64,000 nucleotides of DNA, taken from NCBI GenBank assembly GCA_038380435.1, contig JAWZYU010000005.1, positions 32,944,001 to 33,008,000 of the forward strand, given 5' to 3'. Below are positions 31,290 through 42,620 of the stretch, piece by piece. Both the position numbers and the translations under genes were made by a program. The DNA comes from Ryuthela nishihirai. Lineage: Eukaryota > Arthropoda > Arachnida > Araneae > Heptathelidae. The notes beneath the pieces were generated by a model. The model was not told the DNA's origin. It did no database searches and was given only the letters and a program-made list of their open reading frames with translations. The stretch's first letter is position 1. Every line of letters starts with the position of its first letter.

Positions 31290-34076
31290 ACATTAAAAAA
31301 GAGCATTCAACGAAATTTATGGTATTGCATTCAAAGCCAAATATTGGTGTTCTTTTCTTTGGAAATATTTTACTGTTGCAGGTTTTCTTTGAAGTTGGAA
31401 AGTGACCAACTACGCAAGAAAATTCACCTGACATTGTTAAGCAGAATTTCCCAGCCCTGCAGGTGAATGATACTACAGTTTGTGTAAGTGATTACAGCAG
31501 CGTCGATTAGATGTGAATTACTTTGTTATTTAAACGTACTGGCCTTCGGTGATGAAGAATTATTTACATACCCGTGCAAGACCACCTGGGAACGATTCCT
31601 TTCCATGAATGTAAAGCTCCATTCAGTCGACTGAATCCAAAGATAATGCGAGTACCCTACATATTAACCTCTACTCTCTGTTTAGGGAACAAAAAATGAA
31701 ACAAATATATACCAAAGAATAAGAATATATAGCTGGTGCAAAAATCCAAGTATGCGATAATCGTCAAATTGCATCAAGTTTATTTCTATCTCCTTCGATT
31801 TTTTGCTTTCTTTCTGCTCCAACTAGACGTATAAAAAAAAGCATTCTTCCATTTCTACCAATTCTTTATCAAAGAGAATGGCTGAAATTGACCCCAACCT
31901 GCCAGAGAGACGTCTTGCCTGCAGTATTGACTGGAGCGCAGCGAGAGACTGCAGATCGCATCAGGGGATACGGATCAGCCTCATTTGTATCTCCGTCACT
32001 TCGCCGCCCTGACCTAGCGCCGAGCAAACAGAAGCATCCTCGCCCTTTCCTGTTTCCAGATTAGAGATACCCGGGGCTGCGAGGAAGAAGCCCTGGGACA
32101 CATTTTTCTTCACTAGAGTCAGCTTCGGAGACAAGAGAACGTCTTCCCGGCTTTAAGGATCGATACTTTTCAGATGAAAATGGCTCGTTGGCAGATCATA
32201 AAGCATGTAATTTAGAAAGCAACGGTGGAGGGTGGACCGAGGAGTGGCATTTACGGCAGAAAAGAATCCGACTCTCAAGAAAAGAAGAGGAAGAGAGGAA
32301 GGTGGTGAGACAGACGATGTGTCATTTACCCCCCACCCCCTCCACCCTCCCGGAATCAACCCCTCCCTCTGAAGGCGTGGACAGTTGCGAGGGGAGAAAG
32401 AGATGCTGACTGCAAAACGGGTTGAAGAAAAGGGCAACAGAAGGATTTTCGAGATGCTGCAAATATCCAGTTTGCAATTTCTGTTTCATTTTCTTTCCTC
32501 GATGGAAAATTTAAAGTATGGTGCAGAGAAAATCTCCTGCGTCGACAGACCTTCGTGTGCGGATCCGTTCATTAAGTCAAGCTGCCTTCATTACACTTCG
32601 GGGAGTGCATTGTTACTCTCCGGGAAGTGACGCCCCGTGGAATGCAATACCAGAGTGGGTGGCGGCTCATTGGTAACAGCAGCAGCAGAAGCAGCAGGGA
32701 AGTAGACGGACCAAAAAAAAAAAGAGGGAGGAAACGAAGAGAAAGCCGACCAGCAGTGAAGCTGAAATTTGAAGAATGCCAGCTGAGAGCTGCCAGTTTT
32801 TTTTTTTTTAACGAAAGGGGTGTTTGCTCTTTCGCAGTGGCGAAAACTTATGGCATTCAGCGCATAAATAAGCGTGTCATAAAAGCCCCTTTTGAAAGGC
32901 ATCGACGCGTAGACCGAATGTCGCATCCGTGTCCTAGGCTCTCCCATCTTCGCTCTTTACAAGAAATGTGCGATGAGGTTGGCAGGGGAGGGAGACGTAC
33001 GGGGGGGGGGAGGGAAGAGTGAAAAGCGAAGGGTAGACGTAATTACGCAACCTCCCTGACAAACAAGCTGTCCATCTCTTCAGAAACAAAAGCAACAACC
33101 GGTGAAGATGGAGAGATGAAGAAAGATGAAGGAGAGATGCAGAAGATGAAGGGACTAAATACAAAACGAGAGCAAAGGAAAGCCGCTGTTATCAAAGAGA
33201 CCCAATCGGATGAAGAAGAAGACAGTGGGAGTGGTTTGGTGGGGAGAGCGGATTGTTGTAGAGCAACGGGAATTCCGTCTCTGCACGGAATTTTTGGGCC
33301 AGGATCGAGACTTAAGAGGCGCGGTAATGAGGAGAGACCAAGCTGCAGGAGCGCTGCGAAGCGTACGGGGAGTAATGCAAGGAAAACAATGGCTCGCCAA
33401 ATGCTAATGGAGTGGAGATGTGAGCGGGACCAGTCGAACGTTCAGCTCTTCTGAAGCCCTCAGGCCGTGCAGGAGGGGGAGAAAAGGGGGGGGACAGCAG
33501 CGTAGGGGAGGGGTTGCTTTTGTGTTTCCGCTACTCCAGCGAGGCGGCACTTAAAAATTCAAGAACGTCACACAGCATTGTTTCGTGATATTTGAATTAA
33601 AGCTGCATGAAGTAGCTCATCTACTTAGATGAAGAACTCCGCTGGATGGCACGCAATGGCATTGGTTTATTTAACGGGCAGCACCGAAAGGAATTGAAAC
33701 AAATTATTCAGGCGAAATCCAGATGCCAAATGAAAAAGATGGTTGCTTGCCAGAACAGAGCCGTTATTACTCGGCTGCCGCTCCATGTTTTTCTTTGGCT
33801 CCCACCTCTGTACACAAAAGACGAATGCAAACCGTAAATGCGTTTTTTTTTCCCCTCTCCATCTTTTTCTCCGATTTTTTCCTCCTTCTTCTTCTTCTCG
33901 TTTTCGTCATTTTTTTTTTTTCTTATTTTTTTTCTGTTTCCGCATTTCTTGTCTGGTGTTTTATTAAGACTGGACTACAAGGTATCCAAAGAAAGTTTGT
34001 ATCATGACATTTGCAGACAAACCCCAATAGGTATTTGAATGCAACAAATAGAAGACCATAAGGTGAGGTGATATTG
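31290..34076. other. Unique, GC-richer island (2.8 kb)
   Basis: No SINE or MITE. Composition is clearly more GC-rich than elsewhere between about 31,870 and 33,560. Several overlapping frames are open on both strands (for example 32,627-33,022 +, 33,116-33,454 +), but none has a recognised domain or convincing splice sites. A pyrimidine-rich tract covers 33,841-33,950. Could be an exon/UTR, a regulatory region or a non-coding RNA locus. Confidence 0.45.
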
Positions 34077-34078
34077 TA

Positions 34079-34552
34079 CAGTCGCTCAAAAAAGTATCCG
34101 AACACTATGGTTGCTTAGAGAATTCTGAAAAAATATCTGGCAACGATTTTTTTTTTTTGAAATTAGTGATCTAGCAACCTTCGTGTCACGTGACACGAAG
34201 GTTGCCAGATCACTTATTTCAAAAAAATTCGGATACTTTTTTGAGCGACTGAAGGTGGTCATATTATTTTGATACTAGATCGTGTGGGCTCACTCACGGA
34301 AATATTGAGCGTGTGCAGTTACCGTTCACAGCAAACTGGAGCGTGTACAGTAACTGCACACGCTCCAGTTTGCTGTGAACGGTAACTGGAGCGTGTACAG
34401 TTGCTGTACACGCTCCAGATATTTTTCTTGAATTCTGTAATCACGTGACACGAAGGTTGCCAGATCACTAATTTCTAAAAATAATCGTTGCCAGATGTTT
34501 TTTCTGAATTCTGTAATCAACCATAGTGTTCGGATACTTTTTTGAGCGACTG
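34079..34552. mobile_element. Composite palindromic MITE, copy 1
   Basis: A complete MITE (34,079-34,251) is followed by AGGTGGTCATATTATTTTGA, then two hairpins: arms ACCGTTCACAGCAAACTGG... around 34,350, and CTGGAGCGTGTACAG/TTG/CTGTACACGCTCCAG near 34,387-34,419. A MITE right half ends at 34,552 with TA. The same arrangement occurs at 57,055-57,658. Confidence 0.9.
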
Positions 34553-34555
34553 TAC

Positions 34556-34949
34556 ATTGTAGCACGCTCACACTGTACATTGTAGCACGCCTTATGGTCT
34601 TCTATTTGTTGTATTCAAATACCTATTGGGAGGCGAACTTATTCATGCGGAATGGTTTTATTTTTTTTAGAATATGTTAGGATTAACATTTACTTTGCTT
34701 AGGTTTGCAGTGAGTCCTCACTCAAATTGTAATAGTAAGACACTCAAGTAAAGACACTCAAGTTGGGGAAGTTTAAAGATTGAACCTTTAAGTGAACACA
34801 TATTCTGTATATATGATCTTGTGAACTAAATTTTTATCTCGTTGTTTAAAAGTACATTAATATATTTCTGCAAATATTTCTCTAGAAAGGTCAGTAATCT
34901 TCGAAGGCTCCGAAAAATTTTACACGGTGAAACAAGAATAACTTTTTTA
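34556..34949. other. AT-rich spacer
   Basis: Contains a partial repeat (CTCACACTGTACATTGTAGC) of the sequence flanking the MITE. No gene. Confidence 0.45.
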
Positions 34950-35277
34950 GTTGGATTGTTTTACCACGGAGCGACACTTTTTTGCACATAATGGGCTAAA
35001 TGGCCAGGTCACAAGGATCCCGAAGGCTCAGAGAATGTTGGGGGAGGGGACCCACTGGAACAGCTGTTGGGAGACAGATAGTAGTTTGTGGTCGAGGCCA
35101 TCCAGCGTGTTCTTTAACGTGCATATGGTATGTCTCTCCCGCACAAGGGACCACGGCTTAGCGTCCCATCCGACGGACGGTGGCATTTTCAAACCCATCG
35201 GTGTTTCCTATTAACCGTGGACAGGGCGAGGAATTTTGCGGAGATAAATCTGAACGCTGACCCAGCTGAGACTCAAA
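34950..35277 (-). mobile_element. SINE-A, 5'-truncated
   Basis: Tail and body, stopping after GACCCAGCTGAGACTC in the B-box region, so it lacks an intact promoter. Moderately diverged. Confidence 0.88.
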
Positions 35278-35601
35278 GTTTTCGTTATTTCCAAGTGGGA
35301 TTATCTTGATGTGTATTCTATTGGAGTTTTATTAGCATTGCGAAGGCCACTTCTTTATAAAGAACTTTTGAAACTATTTACATTAAACAAATATTTAAGT
35401 TGTGCTGTTTTAATGAGATGTGGGTATAAGAGGCTTCATTTTTTCTCTTTTTATTTCAGGATATTAAAACTGATTTCTTTCAAAAAGATGCTTCCTATTG
35501 TTACATAAATTGCTTGTTTTTTTGTGTGTCAATCCTTGGCCACACCATCAGTGAACCAATGGTTCCCAACATTTTTGAGCCCAACACCACCTTTACCCTT
35601 G
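35278..35601. other. Unique AT-rich stretch
   Basis: A 65-codon frame at 35,311-35,508 (+) without recognised features. Nothing else. Confidence 0.45.
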
Positions 35602-35983
35602 AGGCGGGGTAGCTCAGTCGGTAGCGCGCCAGGCTCGTAATCTGTGGTTCTCAGGTTCGAGTCCCAGCTGGGTCAGCGTTGAGATTTATATCCGCAAAAT
35701 TCCCCGCCTGTCCACGGTAGGTAGGGGACACCGATGGGCTTGGAAAGGCCGCCGTCCGTCGGATGGGACGTTAAGCCGTGGCTCCGTCTGCGAGAAAATC
35801 ATACACTGTGCACGTTAAAGAATATGCTAGATGACCTTGACGGGAGGCTACCATCTGTCTCCCAACAGCTGTTCCAGTGGGTCCCCTCCCCTAACCCTCT
35901 CTGAGGCTTCGGGGTCCTTGCGACCTTGGCCATTTAGCCCATTGTGTGCCAAAAATGCCTCTCAGAGGTAAAACAACCCAACT
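35602..35983 (+). mobile_element. SINE-A, full length
   Basis: Complete copy, moderately diverged (for example CTGCGAGAAAATCATAC in the body). Tail AACAACCCAACTTT. Confidence 0.92.
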
Positions 35984-37400
35984 TTAATACATAAAAAAAA
36001 TCTAAAAATTTCAAACGCCTTACGCAACCATCTAACAGTTTTTTTTTTCTTTAGAGTAAAAAAAACCTTTTTTTTTCTAAAGAAGAAATCGTTAGATTCA
36101 TCTTTAAAGAAAAGTTCTTTAATGAAAAGATGGTGATTTTTTTTTTCTCCCTAGGTTTAAAATATTTAGAATTTTCTCGGTTCTAAACTTTCTCTAAAGA
36201 TCAACTCAGTTCCCCTTCTTCTTTTTGTCCAGGGCGCTCTTTTATCTTCTTCGCTAAGTGAGGAGCCTAAACGCGAATCGTTTGATAAAACAGACATGTT
36301 CGCTCCACGTGCACGATGACGCTCCATGGCTTGTTATGCTTCCCAAGGTACCCGAAAAAGATCTCTTACCAACAACAGAGGGCATGATCTGTATTCCGTG
36401 ATGCCTCTAAACTCCAGCTCCTTTCGCCTCCTTTCTAGCACTCACAAACTGGGCGAGCAAATAGCGCCAAATATCCCATTCCTTACCTCACAGCGGCCCT
36501 CTTTCCGGCCAGAGTCTCCTCCGCATTGGCAAGACATGTTTGCGCAATTCCACGTACCGAACGCAAGAAGACCTTCACCCATTACCAGACTAAGTCCGCT
36601 GCGTTCTCTCGCTGTCCCCTCTTCACCTATAAATCTCGACTACTAAGACCCTTGCGCTGGTTGGGCCGTGTTTCCCCTAAAGAGCCTAATTTAGCCCCAC
36701 ACTTTCCCGTCTATTTGTCAGGATCATTACTGTCAACGAGGCATTCGAGACGCAGCCCTCACGTGCGCCAAAGTCCCCAGACAGAAAGAGGAGCGGCAGT
36801 GCCTGTGCTCGCATTTCCAACTTTACCGCACTGTATCCCTCCGCCGACGGAACAGCTCCATTTATTTAGCGAAGGCTCCTGCCACTCGGCAATGGGAGAG
36901 GTGAGGAGACTGAGAGAGACTTCAGCAACTTCCGGGTGAATCTGTGAACAGAGGGAACGTCTCATATTCCACACGGCCATTAACTAGCATGCGGAGGAAT
37001 AAATCAGGAGGAGGCAGCAACGCCTTCTTAACCACAGCAAGAACACGCGGCTGTCGAGGCCGTCAGGGATCCAGGGTGTTAGCTCTCTAAGATGTAAGAA
37101 GCGAATGGCAGGCCTCTCTCTCCATCCAACGGTTAACTACAGAACTATGAGTTGCAATCAGACAGTTACAAATTGGCGTTCAAAAGAAAAAGCTACACGG
37201 AAAGAAGTTCTTATTTTCTCGCATTTTGCGTAGATTGTTAAGTTTGGGTGTAGACTTAAAAACCGGAAAAAGATAGGCTTGCATATAGGGGTGGGTGGGA
37301 ATTGTCTTGAACCAGGTGGGCCGCATTATCCAATGAGCACTCTGCCAAAAAACAAACTCTTTTTTATGATACAAACTGTAGCAAGATTTATTCTTCATAG
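35984..37400. other. Unique, GC-richer island
   Basis: No interspersed repeat recognised. AT-rich at first, then distinctly GC-richer from about 36,220 to 37,130. Contains the open frames described at 36,326-36,939. Possible exon or regulatory DNA. Confidence 0.45.
36326..36939 (+). CDS. Overlapping open frames, unrecognised
   Basis: Two plus-strand frames are open here: 106 codons at 36,326-36,646 and 137 codons at 36,526-36,939, the longest non-repeat frame in the window. The second is rich in arginine, proline and serine. No domain, signal peptide or membrane segment is recognised, and overlapping open frames in GC-richer DNA can arise by chance. Coding status uncertain. Confidence 0.15.
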
Positions 37401-37755
37401 TGGGTTGGGTTGTTTTACCACTGAGCGGCACTTTTTTGCACACCATGGGCTAAATGGCCAAGGTCACAAGGACCCCTAACGCTCAGAGAGGGTTGGGAAC
37501 CCACTGGAACAGCTGTTGGGAGACAGATGGTAGCCTCCCGTCAAGACCATCCAGCGTGTTCTTTAACGTGCACAGGGTATGGCTCTCCCGCACAAGGAGC
37601 CACGACTTAACGTCCCATCCGATGGACGGCGGTCTTTCCAAGTCCATTGGTGTCCCCTACTGACCGTAGGCAGGGTGGGGAATTTTGCGGAGATAAATCT
37701 CAACGCTGACCCAGCTGGGACTCGAACCTGGGAACCGCAGATTACGAGCCTGGGG
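37401..37755 (-). mobile_element. SINE-A, head truncated
   Basis: Tail, body, B box and anticodon-like arm are present, but the A box and leader are replaced by unrelated sequence after GAGCCTGGGG. Confidence 0.9.
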
Positions 37756-38218
37756 CATTTACCTCAATCAGAATGCATATTCCACCATGCTCTAGAAAGA
37801 TTCTCCTCTACATAGCCAAGATTGTTCACGGCTTACCTGTATTTTGATAATAAGAAAAAATGTATTTTTTAAGCTCTTTCAAATTTTGATTTTAGTGTAA
37901 AACGGGCTACATACGTATCATACTCGCATTTACCTAGGACTTGACGATAAACTTCGTTGGATCAAGTATCAGCGTTGCTGAACTTGAGCTCGATTTCACA
38001 GTAAAGCATTTTAAAAATTGCAGTCCATTTATTACTGCTATTTAAAAAGTATATCCATGAGTCAGTGACATATCAAGAGTTTCTTATTGGAGGCGGGAGG
38101 CGGTCCTAAATTTGCAAAGAATGTTGGGAATTTAAAATCGACATAAATTCAAACGGAAAATATATCAAGGAGTAAAATTTGATCAACACAAGTAATGGAA
38201 AGAATAATAATTTTCAAT
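37756..38218. other. Unique AT-rich stretch
   Basis: No feature recognised. Confidence 0.5.
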
Positions 38219-38599
38219 GGGGTGGCTCAGTCGGCAGCGCGCCAGGCTCGTAATCTGTAGTCCCCAGGGTCGAGTCCCAGCTGGGTCAGCGTTGAGATTT
38301 ATCTCCGCAAAATTCCCCGCCCTGCCTACGGTCAGTAGGGGACACCGATGGCCTTGGAAAGGCCGCCGTCCGTCGGATGGGACGTTAAGCCGTGGCCCCG
38401 TGTGAGGGAGAGCCATACCCTGTGCACGTTAAAGAACACGCTGGATGGCCTTGATGGGAGGCTACCATCTGTCTCCCAACAGCTGTTCCAGTGGGTCCCC
38501 TCCCCCAACCTTCTCTGAGCCTTCGGGGTCTATGTGACCTGGCCATTTAGCCTAATGGTGTGCAAAAAAGTGCCGCTCAGAGGTAAAACAACCCAACCC
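38219..38599 (+). mobile_element. SINE-A, full length
   Basis: Complete copy. Probable TSD AATTTTCAAT at 38,209-38,218 and about 38,610-38,619, separated from the tail by a few bases. Confidence 0.92.
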
Positions 38600-38759
38600 A
38601 AATCCTCTAAATTTTCAATAATATTTTTTTTATTCATTCTTTATCTTATTAAAAAAATATATATATACCATATTTTAAGGGTAGGTCTGCCACCCCCAAC
38701 CCACCCTTGCGTATGCCACTGATATGAGCATATATTATTATCATTTAACAAATTTACTT

Positions 38760-39410
38760 TGCTGAGTAGGCCGGGATGTAGAAAAAAATAAAGGGGGGGG
38801 GGGAGGCAAGAAACTCAATCGAGCCAGTAAAAGGAGGGACCAAGAGACGAGATTTATTGCACTGTAACATTTCCCCCTCCGTTTCAGGGGGGGGGGGGGG
38901 CTCAGTCGATAGCGCGCCAGGCTCGTAATATGTAGTTCCCAGGTTCGAGTACCAGCTGCGTGAGCGTTGAGATTTATCTCCGCAAAATTCCCCGCCCTGC
39001 CCACGGTCAGTAGGGGACACCGATGGGCTTGAAAAGGCTGCCATCTGTCGGATGGGACGCTAAGCCGTGGCCCCGTGTGCGGGAGAGCCATTCCCTGTGC
39101 ACTTTAAAGAACACGCTGGATGGCCTTGACGGGAGGCTACCATCTGTATCTCAACAGCTGTTCCAGTGTGTCTCCTCCCCCAACCTTCTCTGAGCCTTCG
39201 GGGTCCATGTGACCTGGCCATTTAGCCCATGGTGTGCAAAAGAGTGCCGCTCAGAGGTAAAACAACCCAACCAAAGTCCGACGGATGGGACGTTAAGTGG
39301 GCGTTTTAGAGGTTTAAAAAAAAAATTCTTGCAAAATGCGCGAAATAAGCATAAGTTGAATAAATTCTTGCGTCTCTTACGCTTACTAGTATTCTCAAAA
39401 GGGTCCATGC
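38760..39410. repeat. Interspersed repeat R, copy 3, split by a SINE-A
   Basis: Left part 38,760-38,886 (CAATCGAGCCAGTAAAAGG) and right part about 39,300-39,410 (AAATGCGCGAAATAAGCATA) align in order with 820-1,010 and 7,080-7,292. The SINE-A lies between them. Confidence 0.5.
38887..39273 (+). mobile_element. SINE-A with 14-G leader
   Basis: The leader has become a run of about 14 G, then GCTCAGTCGATAGC. Complete body and tail. A stray core fragment (TCCGACGGATGGGACGTTAA) follows directly at 39,278-39,297. Confidence 0.9.
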
Positions 39411-40210
39411 CTATCATATGGCACTTTAAACTCTGACCTCTTGGGACGCGGGTTGACTGAGCTCAGTAGATAGAGTGTCAGGCTGAAGTTGTACCTGAGC
39501 CATCGTTGAGATTTATCTCCCTAACCTCAGTCAGAAAGGGGACACCAATGGGTTTCGAAAGGCCGCCATTCGTCTTATGGGACGTTAGCCTGGCTTCATG
39601 TAGAGGAGAGCCATATCCTGTGCACGTTAAAGAACATTCTGGAAGGCCTTGACACAAGACTTCGATCTCTCTCCTAACAGCTATTCAGGAGGCTCCCTTT
39701 CTCTAACATTCTCTGTAACCTGTCCATTTAGCCCAGAGGTTCCCAAACTTATTTGTCCTACCGGCCCCTTATCAGAAAAAAAATTACTCAGCGCCCCCCT
39801 GGAAATCTACCTTTTTTAAGCGAACAAACAGAAAGATGCAGTGACAAATTTGTGTTCTTTTATGTATCTATATTTCTACCTACGTCCTACAACATAGTAA
39901 AGAAAGATGTTGTTGTAAATAAGACACCTTGAAGCTCGAAATTATAAAGTTATTTATTAAAATCAACCATAGTAACATTCGCATTACACACAGAAAATTA
40001 AGATAACGAAGGATAATTTTATGTGTTTATTTGAAAAATAAAGTAATCATTACGACTTTAACGCTATGTTACACAACAGATGAAACATGTACGAACGGTT
40101 TTTCAAATTTTTTTTATCTTTCCTTCTTTCTTTATGCTTCCACCCCCCTATTGCATCCGAGGCTACTACCGACCCCCTGGATCGTTCCAGCGCCCCCCCA
40201 GGGGGCGGGG

Positions 40211-40596
40211 GGCGGGGTGGCTCAGTCGGTAGCGCGCCAGGCTCATAATCTGTAGTTCCCAGGTTCGAGTCCCATCTGGGTCAGCGTTGAGATTTATCTC
40301 TGCAAAATTCCCCGCCCTGCCCACGGTCAGTAGGGGACACCAATGGACTTGGAAAGGCCGCCGTCCATCGGATGGGACGTTAAGTCGTGGCTCCTTGTGC
40401 GGGAGAGCCATACCCTGTGCACGTTAAAGAACACGCTGGATGGCCTTGACGTGAGGCTACCATCTGTCTCCCAACAGCTGTTCCAGTGGGTCTCCTCCCC
40501 CAACCTTCTCTGAGCCTTCGGGGTCCATGTGACCTGGCCATTTAGCTCATGGTGTGCAAAAAAGTGCCGCTCAGAGGTAAAACAATCCAACAACCC
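40211..40596 (+). mobile_element. SINE-A inside the hAT-like element
   Basis: Complete copy. Its tRNA-like arm reads GGCTCATAATCTG, i.e. CAT at the anticodon position, which supports a tRNA-Met-like origin of the family. Confidence 0.93.
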
Positions 40597-40705
40597 AACC
40601 CCTCCCCCAACCTTCTCTGAGCCTTCGGTGTCCTTATGACCTGGCCATTTAGCCCATGGTGTGCAAGAAAGTGCCGCTCAGCGGTAAAACAACCAACCCA
40701 ACCCA
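40597..40705 (+). mobile_element. SINE-A tail segment, duplicated
   Basis: Directly after the AACCC end of the previous copy comes CCTCCCCCAACCTTCTCTGA through a second complete tail. The junction is the same as at 2,527/2,528 and 44,635/44,636. Confidence 0.88.
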
Positions 40706-40965
40706 GGGGCCGGTATCGCCCACTTTGGAAAACACTGATTTAGCCCATTGTGTGCCAAAAAGGAGCCTTCGTTAGAGCATGCATTGTGCACATTATAGAG
40801 CGCAACGGACATTGAAAGAAGGCTTCCATCTTTTTCACAGCTGTGTAATGGATCGTCTCCCTCTTCCCAAATCCATGCTTTTAGGATTCGTGTAACTTGA
40901 CCATTTAATCCAATACATGCAACAAAAAAAAAGTTTCCACTAAAGGATAAAGCTACTAACTCCGG

Positions 40966-41657
40966 ATTCAATTTTCAGATAAGACATAGATTTTTCTGTC
41001 TAGTATTTTTTCTGCTAAGGTCTCGCCTACCTTACTTTTTCCATTGATCAGCATCTCCTTTCAGGCTAACGATGCAAATGGCTGCTCAAGGGGGGGGGGG
41101 AATTATTTGCATTTTAAAAGTTTGGAAATGAGAGATCAATACGTAGAGAAAAATCAATCCTCTGGTACGTGGTTGCACGAGACAACAACATCAAGTTGTG
41201 TTTAACCGGAGCTCTGTTCTGTGTGCGGAAAACTCTGTGAAAATGGTTCACCAACGAAGAGAGAAAAGGAGATAAGTGGGGGGGGGGGGGGAGGAGCTTC
41301 GATTTGACCTTAAAAATAATTGAGCTATTTCAGAGAAAAAGTTTTTAATTTATTTTAGTAAAAAAATTCGATACTAACGAAAAAGATAAGATCAGCAGTG
41401 AAAACTTGAAGTGCGGTTAAATGGTGTAATTGATGTAACCGTCGTGAATCTACCGAAAAAAACGCGTGCGTTCTCGAAAAATAGGAATTGAAACCAGAAC
41501 CCATGCCCTAAATAAGTCCTAATTCTTTGAGCCGAACATTAAACAAAAAGTCATCATATTAATTACGTTAGCTGTTATTGATTCGAAAAGAGCAGAAATT
41601 ATTATTTTCCTGGTTAAAATATTAGAAACATACAGTGTTAGACAAAAAAAAAATGGA
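40966..41657. other. Mostly unique stretch
   Basis: A faint SINE-B-like GCTAAGGTCTCGCCT occurs near 41,014. G-runs at 41,091-41,100 and 41,278-41,291. No gene. Confidence 0.45.
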
Positions 41658-42039
41658 GGGTTGGGTTGTTTTACCTCTGAGCGACACTTTTTTGCACACC
41701 ATGGGCTAAATGGCCAGGTCACATGGACCCCGAAGGCTCAGAAAAGGTTGGGGGAGGGGACCCACTGGAACAGCTGTTGGGAGACGGATGGTAGCCTCCC
41801 GTCAAGGCCATCCAGCGTGTTCTTTAACGTGCTCAGGGTATGGCTCTCCCGCACACGGGGCCACGGCTTAACGTCCCATCCGACGGACGGCTGTCTTTCC
41901 AAGACCATCGGTGTCCCCTACTGACCGTGGGCAAGGAATTTTGCAGAGCTAAATCTCAACGCTGCCCCAGCTGGGACTCGAACCTGGGAACTGCAGATTA
42001 CGAGCCTGGCGCGCTACCGACTGAGCTACCCCCTTCCCA
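41658..42039 (-). mobile_element. SINE-A, full length
   Basis: Complete copy with a 10-bp deletion near GTGGGCAAGGAATTTTG. It abuts the remains of a mariner transposase gene. Confidence 0.93.
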
Positions 42040-42059
42040 CAGTGCAACCATGAGAATGA

Positions 42060-42620
42060 ACATTTAACCTCAATGCCATCTTTAGTGGGACAAGTGATGA
42101 TGGACGATGTCCAGTTCACGATAGTACCTTTCTGCCGTGATAGTTTCGTCAGGTTTTAGGATGTTATAGCGAATGACGCCAATCTCATGCCATCAAACAG
42201 TAACCGTGATCTTTTATATGTGGGCAGTGTGTTTCGGCACATCATCCCTGTGGAGCACTGTTCAGATCATCTGCGATTGCCGTACATAATCTATTTTTCA
42301 TCAGCAAAGAGAACGATTTTGTTGTCTTTCATTCAATTCGCGAGGCACCACCCACTTACCGAGTTTGTCTCTACCATGCCGATTGCGTCTAGATGCCGAA
42401 AAACACTTTCAAAGCTTAGTCCAACTCTTCCTCAATTTCTTTCACCGTTTTTTTTTTTCGATATCTTTCTACCAAGGCTTTGAGATAGTCTTCATCGCAA
42501 TTTGAAAGACTTCTGCTACGGTCTTCATCTTCGAGTTTCCTGATCGAAACTCTTAAAACCATCATCGTACTCTTCGTTCGTCAGCAATCTTCTCTCATCA
42601 TGCGTGGCTAATGTTACGAA
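42060..42620 (-). pseudogene. mariner transposase pseudogene (minus strand)
   Basis: Three minus-strand frames together cover a mariner-type transposase. One segment reads LEDEDRSRSLSNCDEDYL (about 42,480-42,540) in the N-terminal half. A DEK*IMYGNRR block (about 42,270-42,310) corresponds to the first catalytic aspartate region, with the usual Trp codon turned into a stop. A GVIRYNILKPDETITAERYY block (about 42,110-42,170) follows. Frameshifts and stops separate these parts, and the C-terminal catalytic region is missing next to the SINE-A. Family knowledge: the order matches the DD34D group. It cannot encode a working enzyme. Confidence 0.85.

Larger units (their letters stand above)
39734..40737. 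mobile_element. hAT-like non-autonomous element with 8-bp TSD
   Basis: The left end CAGAGGTTCCCAAACTT and the right end (complement begins CAGTGTTTTCCAAAGTGGG) form imperfect terminal inverted repeats. A perfect 8-bp duplication, ATTTAGCC, lies at 39,726-39,733 and 40,738-40,745. Family knowledge: 8-bp TSDs and CAG..GTTCCCAAA ends are characteristic of hAT elements. No transposase frame; a SINE-A has inserted near its right end. Confidence 0.88.
39447..40960 (+). mobile_element. Old SINE-A (variant head) interrupted by a hAT-like element
   Basis: Starts GGGACGCGGGTTGACTGAG as in the A2 variant and runs to the CCATTTAGCC block at 39,733. It resumes with ATTTAGCCCATTGTGTGCC after the insertion. 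A second degenerate body fragment continues at about 40,766-40,960. Confidence 0.8.

Noticed and set aside
33841..33950. Pyrimidine tract as a regulatory element
   Set aside because: Low-complexity T/C sequence with no accompanying motif; it might be part of an intron, but nothing in the sequence supports a specific role.
34079..34552. Hairpins as microRNA precursors or rho-independent terminators
   Set aside because: They belong to a mobile element present twice; arms are too perfect and long for a typical microRNA, and bacterial-type terminators do not apply.
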